A DNA stretch of 64,000 nt from Desertivibrio insolitus (GCF_017355965.1 NZ_JAFIQW010000004.1:310001-374000), one strand, 5' to 3'. Positions 7,960-18,405 are shown, numbered from the stretch's first letter. The notes: a model not told the origin generated them from the sequence alone. Numbers and translations: made by a program.

Positions 7960-9480
7960 ATGACCTCTCGGAGTCTGCTGCAGCGTTTCACAGCGACCGT
8001 CGCAGGTCGTACCCCCGCGGCCCCCGCCGGCCGGCGCAGCCCCCGAGCCCTGGTCGCCGAACGCACCCTGCGCGGCGTGCTCGAACTGGCCGTCAGGATC
8101 GGCGAGGTCATGCTCTCGCTCGGCGCCGCGGCATCCGACGTCACCGACGTCATCCGGCGCGTGGGCCGCGCCTACGGCGTCGAGTGCCAGGTCGATCTCA
8201 CCTTCACCTCGATCCTCGTCGCCTACGAAGGCGGAGCGGACGCGCCGGGGATGAGCGTGCTGCGCGTGGTCGAGAACCGCGCCGGCGACTACGGCCGCCT
8301 GACCAGGGTCGTCGACCTCGCCCGCGAACTCGTCGAGAACCCGCACGAGCTCAGCCTGGCCGCCGCCGTCGACGACCCCGCCGCGGGCGACGCCGTGCAG
8401 GAGCAGCTCGAGAGGGCGCACGCGCGCCTCGACGCGATCGTGCTGGCACCCCAGCGGTACCGTCGCGCCTTCGTGACCCTGCTGCTCGCCGCGATGTCCG
8501 CCGGCGTCGCCGTGCTGCTCGGTGGGGGTCCGCTCGTCATCGTGCTGGCGGCCGCCACGACCGCCGTGATCGACGTCGTCGTGCACCTGCTCGGCCGCTG
8601 GGGTCTTCCTGCCTTTTTCCAGCAGGTTGCCGGGGCCGCTACCGCGACCACGGTGGCGGTGCTGCTGCTCGCCGTGATCCCCGGGCTGCCGCTCGAACTC
8701 ACGACTCTGCCGCCGTCGCTCGTGGTCGCCTCGGGCATCGTGGTGCTGCTTGCAGGCCTTTCGCTCGTCGGTGCCGCCGACGACGCGATCAACGGGTTCC
8801 CGGTCACCGCGAGCGGTCGGCTGCTCGAGGTGCTGCTGTTGACGCTCGGGATCGTCGTCGGCATCGGCGGGGTGCTCGACATCGCGCGGCGGCTCGGCGT
8901 CGATCTCGTGCTCGTGGACACCGCGGCGAATCCCTGGCCTCTCCCCGTGCAGACGCTCGGAGCGGCCGTCGTCTCCGGAGCCTGGGCGATGGCGTCCCAG
9001 GCCGGTCACCGGGCGACCCTGGCCGCGGCACTCACGGGCGCCGGCGGCTACGTGGCCTTCTCGCTCCTGAGTGGAGCCGGCATCGGCGCCGCTCCCGCGA
9101 GTACCGCGGCGGCCCTGCTGATCGGCTTCGCGGGGGAGGCGGGTGCCTCGCGCATCCGGGTTCCGTCGCTCGTGACGACCGTCTGCGCGGTGATCCCCCC
9201 CCCCCCCCTGCCGGGCCTCGCGATCTATCGGGGGATGCTCGACATCGTCGCCGAGGACGGAGCCGGGGTCGGGTCCGAGATGCTGGTGGAGGCCGGGCTG
9301 ATCGGGCTGGGTCTTGCCGCGGGCGTCACGCTGGGGGAGTTCCTGGCGCGGCGCGTCGGCGCGTCGCATCGGGTGCTGCTGCCTGCGGCGGCGCGTCTGC
9401 GGCGCCGGCGCCCCTCGCTCGCCGGCGTCGCTGCCGAGGAGAAGGAGGAGGTGACGACCGCTTCCGACGGCCGTTCGTAG
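7960..9480 (+). CDS. threonine/serine exporter family protein (ThrE-like)
   Basis: A 506-residue membrane protein of the ThrE family (ThrE and ThrE_2 parts fused), which in Corynebacterium exports threonine and serine with the proton gradient. An N-terminal cytoplasmic domain (about 45-165, starting LELAVRIGEVMLSLGAAASDV) is followed by about ten membrane helices (170-460) and a basic tail. The segment before PGLAIYRGM, usually a conserved loop, is here encoded by a run of 14 cytosines (9195-9208) giving a Pro-Pro-Pro-Pro stretch; the frame is kept, but a one-base slip would truncate the protein. The start fits the TAGGCT leaderless box. It stands alone. Confidence 0.87.
   Translation: MTSRSLLQRFTATVAGRTPAAPAGRRSPRALVAERTLRGVLELAVRIGEVMLSLGAAASDVTDVIRRVGRAYGVECQVDLTFTSILVAYEGGADAPGMSVLRVVENRAGDYGRLTRVVDLARELVENPHELSLAAAVDDPAAGDAVQEQLERAHARLDAIVLAPQRYRRAFVTLLLAAMSAGVAVLLGGGPLVIVLAAATTAVIDVVVHLLGRWGLPAFFQQVAGAATATTVAVLLLAVIPGLPLELTTLPPSLVVASGIVVLLAGLSLVGAADDAINGFPVTASGRLLEVLLLTLGIVVGIGGVLDIARRLGVDLVLVDTAANPWPLPVQTLGAAVVSGAWAMASQAGHRATLAAALTGAGGYVAFSLLSGAGIGAAPASTAAALLIGFAGEAGASRIRVPSLVTTVCAVIPPPPLPGLAIYRGMLDIVAEDGAGVGSEMLVEAGLIGLGLAAGVTLGEFLARRVGASHRVLLPAAARLRRRRPSLAGVAAEEKEEVTTASDGRS
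9195..9208 (+). repeat. poly-C tract, 14 bases, inside the exporter gene
   Basis: Fourteen consecutive cytosines inside the coding sequence, encoding prolines near residue 413. It is by far the longest single-base run that I see in the window. Confidence 0.95.
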
Positions 9481-9489
9481 AGTCGTGGT

Positions 9490-9612
9490 TCAGATCGCCA
9501 GGTTGGGCACCTTGCAGGTCACGCACCAGTAGTACGGATACTCCTCGTCACCAGTGACCTCGAGGGGTTTGTGGCAGGTGGAGCAGCTCGCCAGATCGAG
9601 TTGTTCTTCCAT
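9490..9612 (-). CDS. small zinc-ribbon protein, 40 aa
   Basis: A 40-residue protein with two CxxC pairs, CSTC (10-13) and CVTC (30-33), spaced like a zinc ribbon, between an acidic start (MEEQLDLAS) and the end KVPNLAI. Aromatic residues (YPYYW) precede the second pair. Support for a real gene: the cysteine pattern, and on the minus strand a TAGCGT box exactly six bases before the ATG (9619-9624), the leaderless arrangement of its neighbours. It is convergent with the exporter gene, whose stop is nine bases away. A role in zinc or nucleic-acid binding is possible but not shown. Confidence 0.7.
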   Translation of the reverse strand: MEEQLDLASCSTCHKPLEVTGDEEYPYYWCVTCKVPNLAI

Positions 9613-9618
9613 GAGGCG

Positions 9619-9624
9619 ACGCTA
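9619..9624 (-). promoter_or_regulatory. -10 box of the 40-aa zinc-ribbon gene
   Basis: TAGCGT on the minus strand, six bases before the ATG at 9612. Confidence 0.55.
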
Positions 9625-9750
9625 GGAGCGCACGCTTCGGATCAGCCGACAGTAGACCCGCAGACGGCACTGAAACGGTGACCGCTCCTCGCCGGCCGGC
9701 GCGCGATCCGCAGCCGGGGGACAGGGCTGTCCGCTGACCGGAGGACAGTT

Positions 9751-9781
9751 CCCCCCGAACGGGGGGTGCTCGTTCGGGGGG
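9751..9781. repeat. 11-bp inverted repeat upstream of the polysaccharide cluster
   Basis: CCCCCCGAACG (9751-9761) and CGTTCGGGGGG (9771-9781) are perfect inverted copies nine bases apart, about 80 bases before the GT2 start. Just upstream is GGACAGGGCTGTCC (9719-9732), a second small dyad. Possible operator or transcript hairpin controlling the cluster. Confidence 0.6.
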
Positions 9782-9862
9782 CGTCCCTGCCAGTGTTGAG
9801 GTGCGGGACTACCCGAAACCAGCCGTACCCGAAGCGGCCTGGTCCCGTAACAGAAGGACCCC

Positions 9863-12157
9863 ATGCCCGAAAACCCTTCTGTCGCGCGTACCCGACGCCG
9901 ACAGTGGGGCGCTGAGAAGCGCCTCAAACCGCTGCCCTCTGTCCACCCCGTCCCGAGTGATCGCAAGATCACTCTGAGCCGACTCGCGATCGTCGCGACA
10001 GTGCTCTTCTGGCTGATCTACGTCGTCTACACGATCGTTCGACAGTTCCTCAACAACGGAACCGAGAGCTTCAGATTCACGACCGAGGCGATCTCGTATC
10101 TCGTCGTCGTCACTTTCCTGACGTTCTCGGCACTGATGTACCTCATCGCGCGACAAGGAGCGCTTCAACGCTTCCGGGACCACGTGCGGGTCCCTCGCGC
10201 CGAGCTCGATCGGCATTTCTCCGACAACCAGCGTTCGATGACGGTGCTCGTCCCGAGCTACGCCGAGGAGCCGGACGTCATCCGAGCGACGCTGTGGTCG
10301 GCCGCGCTGCAGGAGTACCCCAAGCTCCGCATCGTCCTGCTGCTCGACGACCCGCCTTTCCCGACCGATCCCGCAGTGGCAGCACGCCTCGAGCAGACAC
10401 GCGCGCTGGGGGAGACGATCGCCTGCGAGCTCGACGAACCGGCCACGCGCTTCGCCGACGCCCTCGTGCACTTCGAACTCGACAGCGGCGAAGGCGTCAG
10501 CGAGCGTCACGTCTCCCAGCTCGCGGCGCACTACGTCTGGGCCGCGTCCTGGCTGCAGCGCAAGGCCGGAGCCGAGAAGCTCGACGACCACGTCGACCAC
10601 TTCTTCGTGCACGAGGTACTGAATGCCCTCGCCGAGGAACTCAAGCTGACGGCGGACGCACTGCGAGCGGCGAATGCGGAGCAGGCCTTCCCGTCGCGCG
10701 AGCGCATGTTGGAACTCCACCGCCGTCTCGCTTGGACCTTCACCGCCGAGCTCTCGACCTTCGAGCGCAAGCGCTACGCGTCGGTGTCGCACGAGGCGAA
10801 CAAGGCGATGAACCTCAACGCCTACATCGGACTCATGGGTGGCTCGTACCGGATCGAGGAGAGCCCGGCGGGCGTCATCCTGCGCACGGTGCCCGGCAGC
10901 GAAAGAGCGGACCTCGTCGTGCCCGACAGCGACTATCTGCTGACGCTCGACGCCGACTCGCTGCTGCTGCGGGACTACTGCCTGAGGCTCGTCTACTTCC
11001 TCGAGCAGCCGGAGAACTCGCGGGTGGCGGTGACGCAGACGCCGTACTCGTCGTTCCGAGGGGCGAGCACCCGCATCGAACGGCTCGCGGGGGCGACCAC
11101 GGATCTGCAGCACATCCTGCACCAGGGCAAGTCGTACTACAACGCGACGTTCTGGGTCGGCGCCAACGCCGTCATCCGCAAGCGTGCCCTCGACGACATC
11201 GTCGAGACCGAGGTAGTCGGAGGCTTCCCGGTGCACCGTTACGTGCAGGACCGCACCGTCATCGAGGACACCGAGTCGAGTGTCGACCTCGGCACCCACG
11301 ACTGGTCGCTCGTGAACTACCCGGAGAGGCTCAGCTACAGCGCCACGCCGCCCGACTTCGGCTCGCTGGTCGTCCAGCGCCGGCGCTGGGCCAACGGCGG
11401 GCTGCTCATCATGCCCAAGCTCTGGCGCCAGGTGCGCGAGCGACGGGCACGAGGGGAGCGCGTCACCTGGACGGAGCTCTTCCTCCGGGTCAACTACATG
11501 TCCTCGATCGCGTGGGCGAGCTTCGGGCTGGTCTTCCTGCTCGCCTACCCCTACGACAGCCGGCTGCTCAGCCCGGTGGTGCTCCTTGCGGCGATGCCCT
11601 ACTTCCTCGCGATGGCGAGCGACCTGCACTATGCGGGCTACAAGCGCAGCGATGTCCTCCGGATCTACGGGTTCAACCTGATCCTTCTGCCGGTCAACCT
11701 GGCGGGAGTGGTGAAGTCGATCCAACAGGCGATCACAGGGAAGAAGATCCCCTTTGCGCGCACCCCGAAGGTGCGCGATCGCACGGCTGCGCCCCTGCTC
11801 TACGTCGTCGCGCCCTACGCGATCGTCGCCTTCTCCGCCTTCACGTTCTGGCGGGACTTCCAGGCCGAGAACTGGGGCAACGCCGCCTTCGCAGCATTCA
11901 ACGCGCTGCTCGCGCTGAGCGCGATCGTCGCGTACATCGGTGTCGGCGCCTCTCTCGTCGACATCTGGCTGGGTCTCACCCGCTGGCTCTACGTGGAAGC
12001 GAAGCCCCGCCGGAGCCGGGCTCCCCGGCCGGCGACCCCGGCCGTCGAGCCAGCTCTCGACTGGCGGACGGTGCTCTATCACGGCACGGCCGAGCCTCCC
12101 GCCCGAACCGACGCGATCGCCCTGCCCCTCGCCGCAACCCCGGAGCTGACCCGATGA
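9863..12157 (+). CDS. membrane glycosyltransferase family 2, polysaccharide synthase-like
   Basis: A 764-residue processive-type GT2 enzyme, probably building and extruding a beta-linked polysaccharide at the plasma membrane. Two helices come first (about 43-62 and 75-95), then the GT domain starting VLVPSYAEEPD (about 130). The catalytic motifs are intact: Asp-Ala-Asp at about 363-365, VGANAVIRK near 433, the general-base IEDTES near 468 and QRRRW near 505 (the Q/RxxRW motif of cellulose, chitin and hyaluronan synthases). Four or five helices close the protein (520-710). An unusual helical insert of about 150 residues sits between the first GT strand and the DxD motif. Its ATGA stop overlaps the chitinase start, so the two are coupled. 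The sugar is unknown. Confidence 0.85.
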   Translation: MPENPSVARTRRRQWGAEKRLKPLPSVHPVPSDRKITLSRLAIVATVLFWLIYVVYTIVRQFLNNGTESFRFTTEAISYLVVVTFLTFSALMYLIARQGALQRFRDHVRVPRAELDRHFSDNQRSMTVLVPSYAEEPDVIRATLWSAALQEYPKLRIVLLLDDPPFPTDPAVAARLEQTRALGETIACELDEPATRFADALVHFELDSGEGVSERHVSQLAAHYVWAASWLQRKAGAEKLDDHVDHFFVHEVLNALAEELKLTADALRAANAEQAFPSRERMLELHRRLAWTFTAELSTFERKRYASVSHEANKAMNLNAYIGLMGGSYRIEESPAGVILRTVPGSERADLVVPDSDYLLTLDADSLLLRDYCLRLVYFLEQPENSRVAVTQTPYSSFRGASTRIERLAGATTDLQHILHQGKSYYNATFWVGANAVIRKRALDDIVETEVVGGFPVHRYVQDRTVIEDTESSVDLGTHDWSLVNYPERLSYSATPPDFGSLVVQRRRWANGGLLIMPKLWRQVRERRARGERVTWTELFLRVNYMSSIAWASFGLVFLLAYPYDSRLLSPVVLLAAMPYFLAMASDLHYAGYKRSDVLRIYGFNLILLPVNLAGVVKSIQQAITGKKIPFARTPKVRDRTAAPLLYVVAPYAIVAFSAFTFWRDFQAENWGNAAFAAFNALLALSAIVAYIGVGASLVDIWLGLTRWLYVEAKPRRSRAPRPATPAVEPALDWRTVLYHGTAEPPARTDAIALPLAATPELTR

Positions 12158-13728
12158 GCCGCCTTCATCCCGGACGGCGACTGTCGCCGATCCGCGTCCT
12201 TGTCGCCCTCGTCCTCCTCAGCGGCCTGGCCGGTGCCGGAGTGATGGGAGCGCAACGCTGGGCCAGCGCCCAGGTGACCACGTCGGAGGACCCGTGGTTC
12301 GCGGGCTACGTCGACGCGACCGCCACCCCGACCTTCGCCTTCGAGAACCCCGCCGGCGACGCCGCGCAGGACGTCGTGCTCTCGTTCATCGTCGCTTCCT
12401 CCGACGACGAGTGCGAGCCCACCTGGGGCGACGCGTACTCGCTCGACGAGGCATCCGAGGCGCTCGACCTCGACCGCCGGATCGCCAGGCTGCAGCAGCG
12501 GGGCGGCGGGATAGCGGTCTCGTTCGGCGGACTCACCAACGACGAACTCGCGTCCGTGTGCACGGATGACGCGGACCTCCTTAACGCCTACCGTGACGTC
12601 GTCGACCGCTACGAGGTGACCACGATCGACCTCGACATCGAGGGCGACGACCTCGAGGACGAGCGCGGCGGCGAGCGCCGAGCCGATGCCATCGCCGCTC
12701 TGCAGGAGGAACGCCGAGGGTCGGGCAAGGACCTCGCCGTGTGGCTGACCCTTCCGGTCGGCACGTTCGGGCTCACCGAAGAGGGCACGACATTCGTCCG
12801 GCAGATGCTCGAGGCGGGGGTCGACGTGGCCGGCATCAACGCGATGACGATGAACTTCGGTCAGAGTCGCGACGCCGACGAGTCGATGGCGGACGCTTCC
12901 ATACGCGCGCTGACTCAGACTCACCGGCAGCTCGGGGTGCTGTACGAGCTGACCGGCACCGAGCTCAGCGACGCGACGCTCTGGCGCAAGATCGGGGCGA
13001 CTCCGATGCTCGGCCAGAACGATCTGGAGGACGAGGTCTTCGAGCTCGACGATGCACGGCGCCTGAATGAGTGGGCCACGCAGACCGGCCTCGGCCGGAT
13101 GTCGGTCTGGTCCCTCAATCGCGATGTGAGCTGCGGGCCGAACTACGTCGACCTGACGCGTGTCTCGGATGCCTGCAGCGGGATCGACCAGGGTGACGAG
13201 CGCTTCGCGGAGTTGCTCGGCGAGGACTTCGACGGTCGGGCCATGTTCTCCGCGGGCCGCGTGACCACTCCGGAACCCAAGGACCCGAGCGAGTTCGTCG
13301 ACGACCCCGAGACGAGCCCGTACCCGATTTGGGCCGAGGAGAGTTCCTACCTCAAGGGCACGAAGGTCGTCTGGCACCGCAACGTGTACGAGGCGAAGTG
13401 GTGGACGAAGGGCGAGTTGCCGGACGACCCCGTGCTCAACGAGTGGGAGACACCCTGGACCCTGATCGGACCGGTCCTGCCCGGCGAGAAGCCGATCGAG
13501 ACCCCCACGCTCCCTGAGGGCACCTATCCGGAGTGGGATGGCCTCGCGCCCTACGAGAAGGCCGACCGTGTGCTGTTCGAGGGTGTTCCGTACGAGGCGA
13601 AGTGGTGGAACGAGGGCGAGAGTCCCGAGGCGTACTCGTCCGACCCGGACAGCTCTCCCTGGATCCCGCTCACGGCCGACCAGATCGAGGAACTCGTCGA
13701 GGAGGCTGAAGCCGGCGAGGACGGCTGA
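12154..13728 (+). CDS. secreted GH18 chitinase-like protein with two CBM5/12 modules
   Basis: A 524-residue exported glycosidase. An N-terminal signal or anchor helix (about 12-33, VLVALVLLSGLAGAGVMGA) leads to a GH18 barrel (about 45-350) with the catalytic DLDIE at 159-163 and the MTMNFG segment typical of chitinases. Two chitin-binding modules of the CBM5/12 type follow, starting YPIWAEE (about 390) and YPEWDGL (about 459), each with the aromatic YEAKWW signature. The linker and tail are acidic. Start ATG overlaps the stop of the GT2 synthase. A hydrolase paired with its synthase recalls BcsA/BcsZ in cellulose systems, so the polymer may contain beta-linked N-acetylglucosamine; that is inference. 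Confidence 0.88.
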   Translation: MSRLHPGRRLSPIRVLVALVLLSGLAGAGVMGAQRWASAQVTTSEDPWFAGYVDATATPTFAFENPAGDAAQDVVLSFIVASSDDECEPTWGDAYSLDEASEALDLDRRIARLQQRGGGIAVSFGGLTNDELASVCTDDADLLNAYRDVVDRYEVTTIDLDIEGDDLEDERGGERRADAIAALQEERRGSGKDLAVWLTLPVGTFGLTEEGTTFVRQMLEAGVDVAGINAMTMNFGQSRDADESMADASIRALTQTHRQLGVLYELTGTELSDATLWRKIGATPMLGQNDLEDEVFELDDARRLNEWATQTGLGRMSVWSLNRDVSCGPNYVDLTRVSDACSGIDQGDERFAELLGEDFDGRAMFSAGRVTTPEPKDPSEFVDDPETSPYPIWAEESSYLKGTKVVWHRNVYEAKWWTKGELPDDPVLNEWETPWTLIGPVLPGEKPIETPTLPEGTYPEWDGLAPYEKADRVLFEGVPYEAKWWNEGESPEAYSSDPDSSPWIPLTADQIEELVEEAEAGEDG

Positions 13729-13737
13729 GGCGGCCGC

Positions 13738-13766
13738 GGGGTACCCGGGGGACACCTGGGTACCCC
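13738..13766. repeat. 9-bp inverted repeat between chitinase and MshEN-GT2 genes
   Basis: GGGGTACCC (13738-13746) and GGGTACCCC (13758-13766) are perfect inverted copies 11 bases apart. A further GTACCCC lies at 13791-13797. Inside it, CCGGGGGACA (13745-13754) also occurs at 9714-9723 before the first gene of the cluster. It may be an operator or a partial terminator. Confidence 0.55.
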
Positions 13767-13813
13767 GTTCTGGGGACTGGGGACAACTGTGTACCCCGAA
13801 GGATGATGAGCGC

Positions 13814-15664
13814 GTGCTCCACACCGTTCCGCCGCGCCCGCCCGGGCTGTCGCAGGGGCGCGTGGAGGAACTGAGCGCTGAGTCGGCCTCGTACGCCGAG
13901 CTGCTGCTCGCCTCGAACCTCATCAGCATCGAGCAGCTCGCCCTCGCGCGCGCCGCGAAGGAGCGCACCGGCTCGCACATCGACGAGATCCTCGTCGGAC
14001 TCGGCATCGTCGAGCCGTCCGCCCTGCTGCGGGTGATGGGGCTCGCCTGGGATCTTCAGCGGATCGACCTGCACGAGGCATCCGTCGACCCGGAGCTCGT
14101 GCGGCTCTTCGGCGCGCGGCGCTATCTCGAGGAGAACTGGATGCCCGTGAGCTACACGCCCTCGGGCGCGGTGCTCGTGGCGACGGCCCGCGAACCGCTT
14201 CCCGAGCGCGAGGCGATGATCAGCGGCGCACTCAAGGCGCCGGTCGAGTTCGCCGTGGCGACGTCGTGGGAGATCAAGGCCGCGGTGCTCGCCGCGCTTG
14301 GTCACGAGATCGCCGAGACCGCGGCGCACGAGTTGTACCGGCAGAACCCCGTCGTCTCGGCGCGGACGCTGCTCGGCCGACCGCAGAAGATCGCCGCGGC
14401 CCTCGGCCTCTTCCTGCTGGCGACGCTGGTCGCGCTGTGGTCGGCAACCGTCGTCGGCGCCCTCCTGTCGGTCGCCGCTGCGGTCTTCGCCGTCGCCACG
14501 CTGACGCGACTGGCACCGCTCGTCATCCGTCGGGACGTCGTCGAGCGGATCGACGCCGAGGAACTCCCCGCGCTGGATGACCGTGACCTCCCCGTCTACA
14601 CGGTGCTCGTGCCGTCGGTCGGCGGAACGGGACTGACGCCACGATTCATCCGATCGCTCCGTCGTCTCGACTGGCCCGTCGAGAAGCTCGAGGTGCTCGT
14701 GCTCGCCGACGGCGCGGACGCCGCCCGGGCCGCGTCCGCGCTCGACCTGCCGCCGAACGTCCATGTCGTGACGCTGCCCGCGGGAGGCCCGCGCACCCGC
14801 GCCCGTGCCTGCAACATCGGGCTGTTCCTCGCCGCGGGGGAGTTCGTCGCCGTGTTCGACTCCCGCGACGACCCCGACCCCGACCAGCTGAAGAAGGTCT
14901 TCCTCGCCTTCGCGCGCCTCGGCGACTCGGCGGCCGCCGTGCAGACGCGCAGGTCGATCGGCAACCCGGCCACGAATCTGCTCACGCGGCTCGCCGAGCT
15001 CGAGTGCCGGCACTGGTACCGGCAGGTCGTCGCCGCGTTCGGCGCGTTCGGGCTCGCGGTGCCCGTCGGCGGCGGCACCGCGCACTTCCGCACGCGCGCC
15101 CTCGCCGACCTCGGCGGGTGGGATGCCTACAACGCGACGGCCGAGGCCGACCTGCGCGTCCGCGCTAGCGCGTTCGGCTACCGCGTCGGGTTCGTCGACT
15201 CGACCTCCTCCGTGACCGCCCCGACCACATTGCGACCGCTGCTCGCGGAGGCCGCCCGCTGGGCGCGCGGCTACCTGCAGACGACGCTCGTGCACTCGCG
15301 GCGCGCGGCGCACCTGGTGCGCGCCGTCGGCCGGCGGCGCGCCCTCGGCTTCGGGATGTTCATCGCTGCGACGCCCGCGCTGCAACTCGGCGTGCTGCCG
15401 GCCGGCCTGCTCGCGCTCGTGTCGGCCGCGGTGCTCACCGGCACGCTGCATCCGGTGCTGCCCGTGCCGTTGCTCGCCGGGGGACTCGCCCTGTACCTCG
15501 CCGGGATGGGCACGCTCGTGCTCGTCGCGGTGCTCGACGAACCCTCCCGCCGCCCCGTCGCTCTCGCGCGGGCGGCCCTCCTCGCCCCCGTCTACTGGAC
15601 CCTGGTCTCCCTCGCGGCACACGCCGGGGTGTGGCAGCTGGTCCTGACGAGGCGGCCGCGGTGA
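13814..15664 (+). CDS. GspE_N (MshEN)-domain glycosyltransferase family 2 fusion
   Basis: A 616-residue protein joining a type II secretion GspE N-terminal domain (about 25-165; segments NLISIEQLALAR and EILVGLGIVEPSALL) to two helices (195-240), a GT2 domain (about 260-500) and three or four C-terminal helices. GspE_N/MshEN domains bind cyclic di-GMP in MshE, and GT2 enzyme NfrB carries one; here the usual RLG residues are not kept, so binding is doubtful. The GT2 motifs are altered: DSRDD in place of a DAED-type motif (350), TAEADL in place of TEDADL (442) and EAARW in place of QRSRW (479), so it may be a weak or partner transferase. Start GTG 13814 follows AAGGA by ten bases; a GTG at 13862 is a shorter option. 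Confidence 0.82.
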   Translation: MLHTVPPRPPGLSQGRVEELSAESASYAELLLASNLISIEQLALARAAKERTGSHIDEILVGLGIVEPSALLRVMGLAWDLQRIDLHEASVDPELVRLFGARRYLEENWMPVSYTPSGAVLVATAREPLPEREAMISGALKAPVEFAVATSWEIKAAVLAALGHEIAETAAHELYRQNPVVSARTLLGRPQKIAAALGLFLLATLVALWSATVVGALLSVAAAVFAVATLTRLAPLVIRRDVVERIDAEELPALDDRDLPVYTVLVPSVGGTGLTPRFIRSLRRLDWPVEKLEVLVLADGADAARAASALDLPPNVHVVTLPAGGPRTRARACNIGLFLAAGEFVAVFDSRDDPDPDQLKKVFLAFARLGDSAAAVQTRRSIGNPATNLLTRLAELECRHWYRQVVAAFGAFGLAVPVGGGTAHFRTRALADLGGWDAYNATAEADLRVRASAFGYRVGFVDSTSSVTAPTTLRPLLAEAARWARGYLQTTLVHSRRAAHLVRAVGRRRALGFGMFIAATPALQLGVLPAGLLALVSAAVLTGTLHPVLPVPLLAGGLALYLAGMGTLVLVAVLDEPSRRPVALARAALLAPVYWTLVSLAAHAGVWQLVLTRRPR

Positions 15665-15734
15665 GGCGCGGGGGAGCGGGTACGTCCGCCGTCGGCCGGA
15701 GCGCGATCCGCGCGAGCTGACGGCGGCCACAGGC

Positions 15735-15776
15735 CTGTACCGGCGCGGCGGGAACCACCTCGACGCGCCGGTACAG
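15735..15776. promoter_or_regulatory. 11-bp dyad covering the thrS promoter
   Basis: CTGTACCGGCG (15735-15745) and CGCCGGTACAG (15766-15776) are perfect inverted copies 20 bases apart. The right arm contains the -10 box TACAGT (15772-15777) of thrS, seven bases before its ATG. A dimeric regulator bound here would block transcription; alternatively the arms form a terminator for the upstream cluster. Confidence 0.6.
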
Positions 15777-15784
15777 TTGGGGGA

Positions 15785-17736
<1,952 letters not shown>

Positions 17737-17737
<1 letters not shown>

Positions 17738-18300
17738 TGGCCCGCGACTACGACGGCACCGACTACCCGGAGGCGGAGTCCTCGCAGGATTTCGCCGCCG
17801 TGCCGGATGCGTTCCAGCGGCTCTGGACGCCGCACCGGATCGTCTACATCGAGCAGGGCGGGATCGGCGGCGAGGACACGTGCCCGTTCTGCGTCGCCCC
17901 GACGCTCGACGACGAGAAGGCGCTGATCGTCGCCCGCGGCGAGCACGCCTACGTGCTGCTCAACCTGTTCCCGTACAACAGCGGCCACCTGCTCGTCTGC
18001 CCGTACCGCCACGTCTCCACCTACGACCTCGCGACCGAGGAGGAGACGCGGGAGATCGCCGACCTCACGCAGACCGCGATGCGGGTGACCCGGCAGGTGT
18101 CGACGGCGCAGGGGTTCAACATCGGCATGAACCAGGGCCGGATCGCCGGCGCCGGCGTCGCGGAGCACCTGCACCAGCACGTCGTGCCGCGCTGGGCGAC
18201 CGACTCCAACTTCTTCCCGATCATCGCCGGCACGAAGGCCGTGCCGCGGCTGCTCGGCGAGGTGCGGACGGAGCTCGCGGCCGCCTGGCCCACCCGCTGA
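17737..18300 (+). CDS. HIT domain protein, Ap4A phosphorylase-like
   Basis: A 187-residue histidine-triad protein. The HIT motif HLHQHVVPR lies near residue 147, and the N-terminal CPFC pair near residue 49 is a likely zinc site. It resembles Mycobacterium tuberculosis Rv2613c, an Ap4A phosphorylase that likewise follows thrS; making Ap4A is a side reaction of aminoacyl-tRNA synthetases, which gives the pairing sense. It starts at a GTG overlapping the thrS stop by one base, so it is translationally coupled. In mycobacteria the next genes make phosphatidylinositol and PIMs; here pdxS follows instead. Confidence 0.9.
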
Positions 18301-18366
18301 CCGCGCCGCACCGACGCTTGCCGTTCCAGAACGTGCCACCCGCCGTCATCCGTCGCCCCCGCGTCG

Positions 18367-18372
18367 TAGACT
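18367..18372 (+). promoter_or_regulatory. -10 box of pdxS
   Basis: TAGACT lies 33 bases before the pdxS ATG, with GAAAGG (18387-18392) between them as a ribosome site. Confidence 0.55.
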
Positions 18373-18405
18373 TGGGTGTTCGATTCGAAAGGCTTCTCAC
18401 AGCAG

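Noticed and set aside
9809-12082. 757-codon minus-strand frame opposite the GT2 synthase
   Set aside because: The plus strand has intact GT2 motifs and membrane helices; the minus frame shows no recognisable domain.
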